Of a DNA stretch of 64,000 bases, positions 53,350-61,643 are shown piece after piece. The stretch spans positions 1-64,000 of the forward strand of contig JAEZKZ010000030.1 of assembly GCA_023415305.1 (NCBI GenBank). Reading direction: 5' to 3'. Origin of the DNA: Bacillota bacterium (GTDB taxonomy: Bacteria; Bacillota; Clostridia; Acetivibrionales; DSM-1351). The position numbers and the translations under genes are program-made. The stretch's first letter is position 1. Each line of letters opens with the position of its first letter. Under the pieces are notes generated by a model that was not told where the DNA came from, made no database searches, and saw only the letters and a program-made list of their open reading frames with translations.

Positions 53350-53493
53350 ATGAAGAAATACATTACTCCTAAGATCGAGTATGTTGATTTAAGGCTGGAA
53401 GAAAGAATGGCTGGAAGTATTTGTAACGGAGCGTGTCATGAAGATGTCACTTATGGAAATCTCAAATTCTATGCTGGACAGAATCCAACATAA
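53350..53493 (+). CDS. RiPP precursor 2 (CX3C core)
   Basis: 47 residues, with AGGAGGTG upstream. The leader M-K-K-Y-I-T-P-K-I-E-Y-V-D-L-R-L-E-E-R-M-A-G-S shares the YxxP and L-R-x-E-E-R elements with the other two precursors. The core I-C-N-G-A-C-H-E-D-V-T-Y-G-N-L then runs to Q-N-P-T. Two Cys are spaced CX3C. It begins 66 bp after the maturase. Precursor 3 is the same length and looks like a tandem duplicate with a diverged core. Confidence 0.78.
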   Translation: MKKYITPKIEYVDLRLEERMAGSICNGACHEDVTYGNLKFYAGQNPT

Positions 53494-53537
53494 AATTAAA
53501 AGAGAAAAATTCTAAAAATGAAACGAGGTGAAAAATT

Positions 53538-53681
53538 ATGAAAACATACGTTAAACCAACATTTGAGTTGGTAAATCTTCGTGTAGAAGAGAGAATATCA
53601 GGCAGCTGTACAGTTGTTGGCTCTTGCCCGGACGGACAGGGTGGATACTTAACCACACCGGATGCTCAATATAAACCTTAA
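53538..53681 (+). CDS. RiPP precursor 3 (CX5C core)
   Basis: 47 residues, with CGAGGTG upstream. The leader M-K-T-Y-V-K-P-T-F-E-L-V-N-L-R-V-E-E-R-I-S-G-S aligns with precursor 2 without gaps. The core C-T-V-V-G-S-C-P-D-G-Q-G-G-Y runs to Q-Y-K-P, with Cys spaced CX5C. The Ser/Thr residues are possible targets for the HPr-kinase-like protein encoded next. No stop-to-start terminator separates it from precursor 2. Confidence 0.78.
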   Translation: MKTYVKPTFELVNLRVEERISGSCTVVGSCPDGQGGYLTTPDAQYKP

Positions 53682-53692
53682 ATATATCAATG

Positions 53693-53728
53693 TTTGGAGG
53701 GTTGTATAACCCTCCAAAAACTTTTATT
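53693..53728 (+). terminator. Terminator/attenuator after the precursor pair
   Basis: A perfect 11-bp stem (TTTGGAGGGTT-gtat-AACCCTCCAAA) followed by AACTTTTATT, between precursor 3 and the kinase-like gene. It would make precursor transcripts more abundant than downstream tailoring genes. Confidence 0.8.
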
Positions 53729-53742
53729 GAGGAGAGATGGAA

Positions 53743-54621
53743 ATGTACGCATATAATGTGGCTGGGACATTAATAAATGTTAATACCAGCAACAATTACC
53801 TGATAGATAGAATGAAGAGTTTTATGTGTAACAGCGAGGATAATCCGGATATTTCAGTGGAAATTGAACACTGCCCGTATATAAATGAACCAGAGGGGCA
53901 TTTAATTATAGAAGATAGCATAAAATGGATGAAAAAAGATTTAGAGACAGGTTTTCATATATATAGTGTTAATGAGACTGGTAATAAGGTTATGGCGCAT
54001 ATAGATACAGATATGACTTGGAGCAGGGCTCACATTCGATGTGTAACACTTGAAAATGAGCAAAGCGCACCGGATTTTGTAAGAACCGGACCTAACCTGT
54101 ATTCCTTCCTGCTTTTAGGGATAGTGTTCAGAAACAATATTTTAAACAATGGAGGAATAGTAATGCATGCATCTTCCATAGCCTGGGAAGGAAAGGGAAT
54201 ATTGTTTACCGCACCTTCCGGAACAGGAAAGTCAACACACGTAAGACTTTGGGAAAAGTACTTTGGTGATGCTGTATCAGTTGTAAATGACGATACCCCT
54301 GTAATAAGGTTTCGAGAAGATATTCCAATGCTTTGCGGAACACCTTGGAGCGGTTCATCTGATAAATTCTCTAATTTAGAAGTGCCTGTAAAAGCAATTG
54401 TTGTATTGAGTCAGGCTCCAGAGAACAGTATAAGAAAGCTAAGCGTATTTGAAGCTCTGCCCGCAGTCATGCCGAGATGCTTCTTACCATATTTTGATGA
54501 AAAGTTAATGGAAAAAGCATATATGGTACTCGAAAAGATATTAACAAAAGTTCCGGTGTACTATCTGCAATGCAAACCGGATAAAGAAGCAATGGAGTTG
54601 GTGCATCAATGTGTCAAGTAA
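53743..54621 (+). CDS. HPr-kinase-like P-loop protein (RiPP tailoring)
   Basis: 292 residues from the ATG at 53743, which lies 8 nt after GGAG; the ATG at 53737 would be too close. The C-terminal half has G-G-I-V-M-H-A-S-S-I, Walker A A-P-S-G-T-G-K-S-T, and V-V-N-D-D-T-P as in HprK. Homologs in lasso clusters (e.g. paeninodin) phosphorylate a serine of the precursor. The N-terminal ~120 residues are unlike HprK and may bind the peptide. It overlaps the next gene by 13 bp. Kinase activity on these peptides is inference. Confidence 0.82.
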   Translation: MYAYNVAGTLINVNTSNNYLIDRMKSFMCNSEDNPDISVEIEHCPYINEPEGHLIIEDSIKWMKKDLETGFHIYSVNETGNKVMAHIDTDMTWSRAHIRCVTLENEQSAPDFVRTGPNLYSFLLLGIVFRNNILNNGGIVMHASSIAWEGKGILFTAPSGTGKSTHVRLWEKYFGDAVSVVNDDTPVIRFREDIPMLCGTPWSGSSDKFSNLEVPVKAIVVLSQAPENSIRKLSVFEALPAVMPRCFLPYFDEKLMEKAYMVLEKILTKVPVYYLQCKPDKEAMELVHQCVK

Positions 54622-55094
54622 AGAAAATTAAATCCTCGGAGCTTTTTCCGGTTATAAAGGATATATTGAAGGAAGGAAAAACGGTGTGGATTACTGTAAC
54701 CGGTAACAGCATGTATCCGTTCCTTAGAGAAGATATGGACAGCGTTGAGCTTTCAGCAGCAACCCTTGAGACTATTAGAAAAGGGGATATTGTTCTTATT
54801 AGAAGACTTACCGGTGAGTATATCCTTCATCGAGTCATTAGAAAAGAAGAAGATTGCTTTTACATGGTTGGTGATGCCCAACGATGGATTGAGGGTCCGT
54901 TGAAACCCGAACAGTTAATTGCAGTAGTTATCGAAATAAAGAGGAAAAACCATCAATTAACATGTAAAAATCTTATGTGGAGATTGTTGGTAGGTTTCTG
55001 GATCAATATAGTCCCCTTTAGAAATTATTTTTTAAAAGCAATAAGAGTTTTTTCAAAGCTCAGACGATGTTTTACATCTACTCAGATGACATGA
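54609..55094 (+). CDS. S26/S24-type (signal-peptidase-like) protease
   Basis: 161 residues. The catalytic Ser lies in V-T-G-N-S-M-Y-P-F-L. G-D-I-V-L-I-R follows and then Y-I-L-H-R-V-I, where His replaces the Lys of bacterial leader peptidases, as in SipW/ER-type enzymes; M-V-G-D-A-Q completes the fold. There is no N-terminal membrane helix; a hydrophobic segment lies at ~118-138. It is the best candidate in the cluster for leader removal, since the ABC transporter next to it lacks a peptidase domain. Confidence 0.78.
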   Translation: MCQVKKIKSSELFPVIKDILKEGKTVWITVTGNSMYPFLREDMDSVELSAATLETIRKGDIVLIRRLTGEYILHRVIRKEEDCFYMVGDAQRWIEGPLKPEQLIAVVIEIKRKNHQLTCKNLMWRLLVGFWINIVPFRNYFLKAIRVFSKLRRCFTSTQMT

Positions 55095-55152
55095 GTTTTA
55101 TTGAAGCCAGCTTGAGCTTATTCAGCAATAGCTTTTTGGAAGTGGAGATAGC

Positions 55153-56871
55153 ATGCGTATTACTAAAGAATATAAAAAAGTATTTCAAGAAATTAATTGG
55201 ATTGCAGGTAATGCCAAAACCGTTTTAAGGAGTCTGTTGTCCATAATATCGTTTGATATAATAACTTCTTTGACAGGGGTCCTTACTGCAATATTGTCAA
55301 AAAACCTGATAGACAGTGCGGTTAAAGGTTCCATGGAAAGAGCGGTATTGTATGCAGTATTATTTGGTACACTGATTATTTTAAATCTCGTTATAAGAGC
55401 AGCAGCTTCAATGTTGGTTGTCCGGACCACTGAAATTCTATCAAATAATATAAGAAAGCGCATATTTTCGAAAATCACGAAAACTGAATGGATAGCCGTA
55501 ACGCAATATCACAGCGGAGATATTCTGACGAGATTGACCAGTGATGTGGGGGCAATAACCACAGGTGTTGTTGATACCCTACCGGGTATAATTTCTCTCT
55601 GCGTACAACTGACAGCGGCATTTTCAACATTACTCTACTATGAACCTACGCTGGCTGTGCTTGCTTTCATTCTGGGCCCCTTCACTGTATTGTTCAGCAG
55701 AATATGGGGAAGAAAAATCAAGAGATTTCAGGTTAAGGTACAGGAGTCGGAAAGTGCGTATAGGTCCTTTCTTCAGGAATCTGTAGAAAATATGCTGATT
55801 GTTAAAGCCTTCAGGCTTGAAGAGCAAAGTATTGAAAGTATAACAGATTTACATAATACAAGACTGGGGTGGGTAAAAAAAAGGAACGTCACCAGTGTTT
55901 TCGCAAGTACCATACTAGGATTAGGCTACTGGGCAGGCTACTTTTTGGCTTTCTGCTGGGGTGCTTTGAAGCTTAGCAGGGGAACAACCTGCTTTGGAAC
56001 GCTGACGGCTTTTCTACAGCTTGTATCTCAGGTACAGGGACCGTTTGTGGGCCTGGCGAAAATGATTCCTCAAGTAATAGCGGCGGTTGCATCTGCCGGA
56101 AGATTGATAGAGCTTGAAGCCCTGCCCCAGGAAAAGGAACAGCATAAACTTCCGGAGGCATCGGAGGTAGGAATTAAGCTTCAGGGAGTTTCTTTTTCTT
56201 ATAAAGAAAACAAGCCTGTCCTTGAGAAGCTCAGTGCTAATATTAGGCCGGGAGAAATAATAGGTTTGATAGGGCCGTCCGGAGAGGGAAAAACCACACT
56301 TATAAGAACACTTCTGGCATTGCTTAAACCTGATGGGGGCAGCATATCTCTGGTAGCTGAGGATAACAAGGAATTTGTGGTGTCGGCAAACACCCGTGAT
56401 TGGATATCCTATGTGCCTCAGGGAAATACACTGTTCAGCGGAACTATAGAGGAAAACATTAAATCAGGCAGCAAGGGAGCTACTAAGGAAGAAATAGAAG
56501 CAGCTGCCCGGGCTGCGTGTGCCATGGACTTTATCAATGAGCTTCCCGATGGAATTTACTCAAAAATAGGAGAACATGGAATAGGGCTATCTGAGGGTCA
56601 GGCCCAAAGAATATCCATTGCAAGAGCTTTACTTAGAAAAGCACCAATTCTGATTTTAGACGAGGCTACTTCAGCTTTGGACAGAGAATCTGAAATGCAT
56701 GTGTTAAAAAGCATACATGAAATGAAGCCGGCCAGAACCTGTATAGTAATAACACACAGGTATACCGCCCTTTCCATATGTTCACGGGTACTTAGATTAA
56801 ATGACGGTAAATTGGTTGAGCAGCGTTTAAACGATATAAAACTGAAGGATGAGTTTATTGCCAGTGCTTAA
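55153..56871 (+). CDS. ABC exporter (fused membrane and ATPase domains)
   Basis: 572 residues: six-helix type-1 exporter domain (~20-320), then ATPase. Walker A G-P-S-G-E-G-K-T-T, Q-loop V-P-Q-G-N, signature L-S-E-G-Q, Walker B I-L-I-L-D-E and H-loop I-T-H-R are intact. The N-terminus shows no C39 Cys-protease domain. By position it exports the modified peptide. The start follows GTGGAGA. Confidence 0.92.
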   Translation: MRITKEYKKVFQEINWIAGNAKTVLRSLLSIISFDIITSLTGVLTAILSKNLIDSAVKGSMERAVLYAVLFGTLIILNLVIRAAASMLVVRTTEILSNNIRKRIFSKITKTEWIAVTQYHSGDILTRLTSDVGAITTGVVDTLPGIISLCVQLTAAFSTLLYYEPTLAVLAFILGPFTVLFSRIWGRKIKRFQVKVQESESAYRSFLQESVENMLIVKAFRLEEQSIESITDLHNTRLGWVKKRNVTSVFASTILGLGYWAGYFLAFCWGALKLSRGTTCFGTLTAFLQLVSQVQGPFVGLAKMIPQVIAAVASAGRLIELEALPQEKEQHKLPEASEVGIKLQGVSFSYKENKPVLEKLSANIRPGEIIGLIGPSGEGKTTLIRTLLALLKPDGGSISLVAEDNKEFVVSANTRDWISYVPQGNTLFSGTIEENIKSGSKGATKEEIEAAARAACAMDFINELPDGIYSKIGEHGIGLSEGQAQRISIARALLRKAPILILDEATSALDRESEMHVLKSIHEMKPARTCIVITHRYTALSICSRVLRLNDGKLVEQRLNDIKLKDEFIASA

Positions 56872-56920
56872 CTTACATACAACGTAACAAGCTAAGATTT
56901 ATCGAAAGGAATTAAGAGTT

Positions 56921-57670
56921 ATGATTGATATTCATAGTCATATAATACACGGGGTTGATGATGGACCTTCAAATATTACTGAATCTCTTAGAATGATTAA
57001 AGAGGCTGAAAGGCTTGGGATAAGTCAGATTATGGCAGCTCCCCATTATCAGGAGAGCATTTTCGGACTGGAGCGCGTTGAAGAAAACTATCAGGAATTG
57101 CTTTACAGGGCACAGGACTATGACGTTGTCATTAATTTGGGTTTTGAGGTGTTTGTAGACCCAAACAACCATTCCTATTTTAAAAACAGGAAAAAACTTA
57201 GCTTGAATAAATCGGGTGTTATACTTTTAGAATTTCCTTTTAATGCTCCTCCATCAAAATGCGTAGATATGGTATGGAAGTTCAGGGTACAGAAAATAAC
57301 TCCTGTAATTGCTCATATAGAAAGGAACAGGTCCTTTATTAACAGGTTTGAAGCTTTCGTAGCCTTTATAAAGGCAGGTTGTTATATTCAGTTGGATGCA
57401 GCGAGTATAGCAGGGGTTTACGGTTTGAAAATTAAAGATTTCTCCAAAAGGCTGCTTCAGATGAAATTGGCAGATATGGTTGCATCAAATGCGCATTGTG
57501 CTCATGATTACGCCGATTGGTACTCCGAGGCTTTTAAAAATGTATCGAACTGGGTAGGGAAAGAGGAGGCAGGTATTCTTTTTCATAATAATGCCAAGCA
57601 AATACTGGATGGCAGAAGCAGCGATGAACTTGTAAACAGAAATATTTTAAGGTGGGAGCGTATGGTATGA
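56921..57670 (+). CDS. CpsB/YwqE-type PHP tyrosine phosphatase
   Basis: 249 residues. The metal-binding PHP motifs are I-D-I-H-S-H-I-I-H-G-V-D-D-G-P, A-A-P-H-Y, I-A-H-I-E-R-N and S-N-A-H-C. It dephosphorylates the CpsD-type kinase (35219) and so completes the Wzz/kinase/phosphatase control set of the polysaccharide pathway, even though it lies beyond the RiPP genes. GAAAGGA precedes the ATG. Confidence 0.92.
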   Translation: MIDIHSHIIHGVDDGPSNITESLRMIKEAERLGISQIMAAPHYQESIFGLERVEENYQELLYRAQDYDVVINLGFEVFVDPNNHSYFKNRKKLSLNKSGVILLEFPFNAPPSKCVDMVWKFRVQKITPVIAHIERNRSFINRFEAFVAFIKAGCYIQLDAASIAGVYGLKIKDFSKRLLQMKLADMVASNAHCAHDYADWYSEAFKNVSNWVGKEEAGILFHNNAKQILDGRSSDELVNRNILRWERMV

Positions 57671-58335
57671 AGGATATAGAACTTAATGCAGAAGCTATCG
57701 TGATTCAAAGGGGCATGTTTAATAATGTGTCAAATTTCTATAGAATTACGAAAAGATTATTTGATATTGCATTCTCAATTATGGCAATAATAATTTTATC
57801 ACCTGTCTTTCTGCTCGTAGCTCTTATAATTAAATCCGATTCCATAGGACCGGTATTTTTTCATCAAAGGCGGGTAGGATTGATGGGAAAGCCTTTTTAC
57901 ATGCACAAATTCAGGTCAATGGTTTCTGATGCTGAGCAAAGATTCAAGGAAGTTGAAGATAAAAATGAGATCAGCGGCTTTATGTTTAAAATCAAGGATG
58001 ATCCCCGAGTAACGAGAGTCGGTAGAATAATCAGGAAAACCAGTATTGACGAATTACCTCAACTGTTTAATGTCTTAAAGGGTGATATGAGTATAGTAGG
58101 ACCCAGACCGCCAATCGGCAGAGAGGTTCAAAAATACGATGCCTGGCATAATTTGAGGTTGTCTGTGAAGCCTGGTATAACCGGCCTATGGCAGGTGAGT
58201 GGCCGAAATGACATAGGTTTCGAAGATATGTGCAGATTGGACCTGAAATACATACGTGAAAGAAATTTCATATATGATATAAAAATTATTTTAAAAACAC
58301 TGCCAGTTTTACTGGGAGACAGCAGAGCGTCATAA
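57667..58335 (+). CDS. Polyprenyl-phosphate sugar-1-phosphate transferase
   Basis: 222 residues from the ATG at 57667, overlapping the phosphatase stop (ATGA) after GTGGGAG; upstream codons from 57652 are not needed. One long membrane segment (~30-55) is followed by the bacterial sugar transferase domain: R-R-V-G-L-M-G-K-P-F-Y-M-H-K-F-R-S-M, D-E-L-P-Q-L-F-N-V-L-K-G-D-M-S-I-V-G-P-R-P and K-P-G-I-T-G-L-W-Q-V-S-G-R. It primes repeat-unit synthesis by placing the first sugar on undecaprenyl phosphate. The sugar is unknown. Confidence 0.94.
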   Translation: MKDIELNAEAIVIQRGMFNNVSNFYRITKRLFDIAFSIMAIIILSPVFLLVALIIKSDSIGPVFFHQRRVGLMGKPFYMHKFRSMVSDAEQRFKEVEDKNEISGFMFKIKDDPRVTRVGRIIRKTSIDELPQLFNVLKGDMSIVGPRPPIGREVQKYDAWHNLRLSVKPGITGLWQVSGRNDIGFEDMCRLDLKYIRERNFIYDIKIILKTLPVLLGDSRAS

Positions 58336-58398
58336 AAGAGAGTCGTAAAGCGTTTAAGTTAAGTTCGGACAACGATTAACTAGAACCGAAGGAGCGAA

Positions 58399-58899
58399 AT
58401 GAAAAGTAAAGGAATAGGCATAGCAGCAGCGTTCTTGTTGTTGGTATGGGTTGGTTTAATTTTGTACATGTCCTCACAAAGTGCAGAAAGTTCTGGTCAT
58501 ATAAGCAGGACAGTCACAGTTCAAATACTAAAAGCTGCTGAAAAAGCAGGACTTATAGCAGAAGGAGCGTCAAAATCCACCCCACTTATTGTTATGGTTG
58601 ATCAAAAGGTAAGAAATCTTGCTCACGTATCCATGTACTTTCTTCTGGGATCTATTTTTATGGTAATGCTATGGGTTTGGGGAGTTAGGCGAAATAAAAG
58701 GATTGCCATAGTTTTTTTTGTATGTATGGGACTGAGTATTATTGATGAAATAAATCAAATGCAATATTACGGGAGAAACAATAGTGGCCTTATAAGTGCC
58801 GGACTTGAGGATATAATGAAGGATACATTGGGTATATGCTCAGCCATAGTACTGTTTATTGTGATAAAAGTTGTTTCTAAACCATCGGTTAAAAATTAA
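58399..58899 (+). CDS. VanZ-family membrane protein (divergent)
   Basis: 166 residues with four hydrophobic helices. VanZ hallmarks remain: M-S-S-Q-S near the first helix, V-R-N-L-A-H-V-S-M-Y-F-L-L-G and I-I-D-E-I-N-Q. The usual R-x-x-x-x-x-D loop is altered (Y-Y-G-R-N-N-S-G). GAAGGAG precedes the ATG. It is the last gene before the terminator pair that ends the polysaccharide operon. Function is unknown. Confidence 0.82.
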   Translation: MKSKGIGIAAAFLLLVWVGLILYMSSQSAESSGHISRTVTVQILKAAEKAGLIAEGASKSTPLIVMVDQKVRNLAHVSMYFLLGSIFMVMLWVWGVRRNKRIAIVFFVCMGLSIIDEINQMQYYGRNNSGLISAGLEDIMKDTLGICSAIVLFIVIKVVSKPSVKN

Positions 58900-58955
58900 A
58901 CTCAAAACGATATTTTCGCGCTTTTTATAAATAAAATATAAATTATGCTATAATA

Positions 58956-59016
58956 AATCATAATATATTAAATTATATTATGATTAGGAACATATGATTT
59001 TTCATATGTTTTTTTT
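58956..59016 (+). terminator. Double hairpin ending the polysaccharide operon
   Basis: AATCATAATATA / TATATTATGATT (58956-58985) is followed by AACATATGA-tttt-TCATATGTT and a run of eight T (58989-59016). The second is a standard terminator. Confidence 0.8.
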
Positions 59017-59057
59017 ATTGTCCAAAAGTAATTATTGAAAAGGTACTAAAAATAAAT

Positions 59058-59519
59058 ATGAGCAAAAAAGTATATGTAATAATATCCTGGCTGGCAGTTT
59101 TTTTTTGGATGGTATTAATTTTCAGATTATCTTCCCAGCCTGCATTTGAGTCTAATGACCTTAGCCTTGGTATAACAGACCGTATAATTAGATTTTTAGG
59201 GACTCTTATCCGGTATGACATTGATAGACTGAACCATATAGTTAGAAAAGGAGCTCATTTCAGCGCTTACCTCATATTGGCGATATTAATTTATAATGCT
59301 GTTAACCAGAGCAAAATCTCAGGCTGGAAGAGCGTGGTTCTTGTGATTTCCTTATGTGTTCTATATGCCATAAGCGATGAGGTTCATCAGCTCTTTGTTG
59401 AGGGAAGAAGCGGACAACCGTCGGATGTGCTGATTGACAGCATTGGAGCCGTTACAGGAATGGGGATTTTTAAGCTGCTGCAAAGGCTTTTTCCCAGTAT
59501 ATTACACGGAAAAAAATAA
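59058..59519 (+). CDS. VanZ-family membrane protein
   Basis: 153 residues with four hydrophobic helices. The motifs are complete: L-S-S-Q-P, V-R-K-G-A-H-F-S-A-Y-L, and S-D-E-V-H-Q-L-F-V-E-G-R-S-G-Q-P-S-D-V-L-I-D. VanZ proteins are linked to glycopeptide tolerance, but the mechanism is unknown. It is separated from the first VanZ gene by a terminator, so the two are probably transcribed apart. Confidence 0.88.
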   Translation: MSKKVYVIISWLAVFFWMVLIFRLSSQPAFESNDLSLGITDRIIRFLGTLIRYDIDRLNHIVRKGAHFSAYLILAILIYNAVNQSKISGWKSVVLVISLCVLYAISDEVHQLFVEGRSGQPSDVLIDSIGAVTGMGIFKLLQRLFPSILHGKK

Positions 59520-59697
59520 ATCTTACTTATATATTGACCTTTGGTATGTCAAAATATAAAATATAACGAGGGAATGGATGTCATAGTATCAACCGAGACA
59601 TTTTTTCCCTTAAAACGTGCTTAATTTAAGCCTAAAACACATTTTTCAGCATTTCTATATATTGTAATCGTATGAACATGTCGAGAGGAGTAAAACA

Positions 59698-61302
59698 ATG
59701 TCAGTAAAGTATATCTTCGTAACTGGTGGTGTGGTTTCCGGGTTAGGTAAAGGAATAACGGCAGCATCGTTGGGGAGGCTTTTAAAAGCAAGAGGTGTAC
59801 ACGTAACAATCCAGAAATTTGACCCGTATATAAATGTTGACCCGGGTACAATGAGTCCATATCAACATGGAGAGGTTTTTGTCACTGAGGACGGTGCCGA
59901 AACAGACCTTGATTTAGGGCACTACGAAAGATTCATTGATGAGAATCTAAGTAAAAACAGTAATGTTACAACAGGAAAAGTATATTGGTCAGTTATCAGC
60001 AAAGAGCGTAAAGGCGACTTCCTCGGAGGAACAGTTCAGGTAATCCCTCATATCACAAATGAAATTAAGGATAGAATTTACAGAGTAGGCAAATCAGAAA
60101 GAACAGATGTTGTTATTACTGAAATAGGAGGGACAGTTGGTGATATTGAAAGTCTCCCGTTCCTTGAGGCAATAAGACAGGTATCTACTGAAATCGGAAG
60201 AGAAAATGTAATGTTTATTCATGTTACCCTGGTTCCATTCCTGGGTAAGTCTGGTGAACTCAAAACAAAACCAACTCAGCACAGCGTAAAAGAATTAATA
60301 AGTCTGGGAATTCAACCGGATGTTATTGTTTGCAGAACCGAAAAATTCCTTTCTCAGGATTTAAAGGACAAGATAGCATTTTTCTGTAATCTTCCTGCGG
60401 GAGCGGTGGTTCAGAATCTTGACGCCGAGGTACTGTATGAGGTTCCTTTAATGTTGGAAAAAGAGGGACTTGCTAAAACAGTTTGTAAGAGGTTGGGATT
60501 AACCTGTAACGCACCGGACATTTCCGAGTGGGAAGAAATGGTTAACAGGCAGAAAAATCCGAAAGGGTCGGTAACAATAGCTCTTGTTGGTAAGTATGTT
60601 GAGCTCCATGATGCATATCTGAGTGTGGCAGAATCCTTAAGACATGGCGGAATCGGTAATGATGTTGAAGTTGATATAAAATGGGTAAACTCTGAAGAAC
60701 TTGAGAATGAAGCAGTGAGCGACTATCTCAAGGGAGTTGATGGAATCCTTGTTCCTGGAGGTTTCGGGGACAGAGGTATAGAAGGTAAAATTCTGGCCAT
60801 TACTTATGCCAGAGAAAATAAGATACCGTTCTTTGGAATATGTCTGGGTATGCAGATGGCTGTTGTTGAATTTGCAAGAAATGTTGCCGGATTACACGAT
60901 GCAAACAGCTCAGAGTTCGGTGAAACTCCCTATCCCGTTATAGATTTAATGCCGGAGCAGCGTGATATTGACGAAATGGGAGGGACAATGAGACTTGGTG
61001 TTTACCCTTGTAAGATTATGGATGACACAATGATTCAAAGGATATACAAGGATGAACTAATATATGAAAGACACAGACACAGATACGAATTTAACAATGA
61101 GTATCGTGATACATTAACAAAAGAGGGTATGGTTTTATCGGGTCTTTCACCTAGCGGAAAGCTTGTTGAAACAATTGAATTAAAGGACCACCCTTGGTTT
61201 GTGGGAGTACAGTTCCATCCGGAATTCAAGTCCAGACCCAACAAGCCGCACTATTTGTTTAAAGACTTTATAAGAGCGGCTTATGAGTATAAAACAAGAT
61301 AG
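59698..61302 (+). CDS. pyrG: CTP synthase
   Basis: 534 residues, normal length. The synthetase domain starts K-Y-I-F-V-T-G-G-V-V-S-G-L-G-K-G. The glutamine amidotransferase domain has nucleophile F-F-G-I-C-L-G-M-Q and H-P-E (V-Q-F-H-P-E-F). It converts UTP to CTP using ATP and glutamine. GAGAGGAG precedes the ATG. The 178-bp upstream region shows no obvious pyrG attenuator by eye. Confidence 0.97.
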   Translation: MSVKYIFVTGGVVSGLGKGITAASLGRLLKARGVHVTIQKFDPYINVDPGTMSPYQHGEVFVTEDGAETDLDLGHYERFIDENLSKNSNVTTGKVYWSVISKERKGDFLGGTVQVIPHITNEIKDRIYRVGKSERTDVVITEIGGTVGDIESLPFLEAIRQVSTEIGRENVMFIHVTLVPFLGKSGELKTKPTQHSVKELISLGIQPDVIVCRTEKFLSQDLKDKIAFFCNLPAGAVVQNLDAEVLYEVPLMLEKEGLAKTVCKRLGLTCNAPDISEWEEMVNRQKNPKGSVTIALVGKYVELHDAYLSVAESLRHGGIGNDVEVDIKWVNSEELENEAVSDYLKGVDGILVPGGFGDRGIEGKILAITYARENKIPFFGICLGMQMAVVEFARNVAGLHDANSSEFGETPYPVIDLMPEQRDIDEMGGTMRLGVYPCKIMDDTMIQRIYKDELIYERHRHRYEFNNEYRDTLTKEGMVLSGLSPSGKLVETIELKDHPWFVGVQFHPEFKSRPNKPHYLFKDFIRAAYEYKTR

Positions 61303-61317
61303 TATTTTTCAATAAGA

Positions 61318-61373
61318 TAAGGGGCTGTTGCACAATGAATAAATTTTATTCATTGGGTAGTAGCCTCTTTTTT
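61318..61373 (+). terminator. Terminator after pyrG
   Basis: An inner stem CAATGAATAAA / TTTATTCATTG is enclosed by AGGGGCT / AGCCTCT, followed by TTTTT. Confidence 0.85.
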
Positions 61374-61643
61374 GTCGACTACTTTTAAGTAGTTTTGCGA
61401 TACTAACAACAATATCTTTGTTAACCATTACCTCACAGGTATGATTGTCATAATGAATCTGGCAAATAAATTTTCTGCACCTTCCACAAGGCGGAATTGT
61501 CCAAAAAATCCTCTATAAAATTTAAGTATCAACCATAAAAAATTTCTCAATTGTATAAAAAAACGAATTACTGACAATAATTAATATGAAACCTATTTAC
61601 TAAATATTGATAGGTTTAAATAAAAAATGATTGGATTAATGAA
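61374..61643. other. Gene-free AT-rich stretch before spoIIR
   Basis: No start codon with a binding site on either strand. A short minus-strand frame with several Cys (C-G-R-C-R-K-F-I-C) has no start and was not called. Nothing else is recognisable. Confidence 0.4.

Noticed and set aside
49944..56871. Lasso-peptide biosynthetic cluster
   Set aside because: The PqqD-like protein, kinase and nucleotidyltransferase fit, but no asparagine-synthetase-like cyclase or transglutaminase-like leader protease is encoded in the window, and a SPASM radical SAM enzyme is present instead.
59520..59697. pyrG attenuator of the C-run reiterative type
   Set aside because: I could not find a clear initiation site with the needed G/C run nor a terminator-antiterminator pair by eye.
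61374..61520. Minus-strand frame with C-G-R-C-R-K-F-I-C, resembling a zinc ribbon
   Set aside because: An in-frame stop lies just upstream and there is no start codon or binding site; too short to assign.
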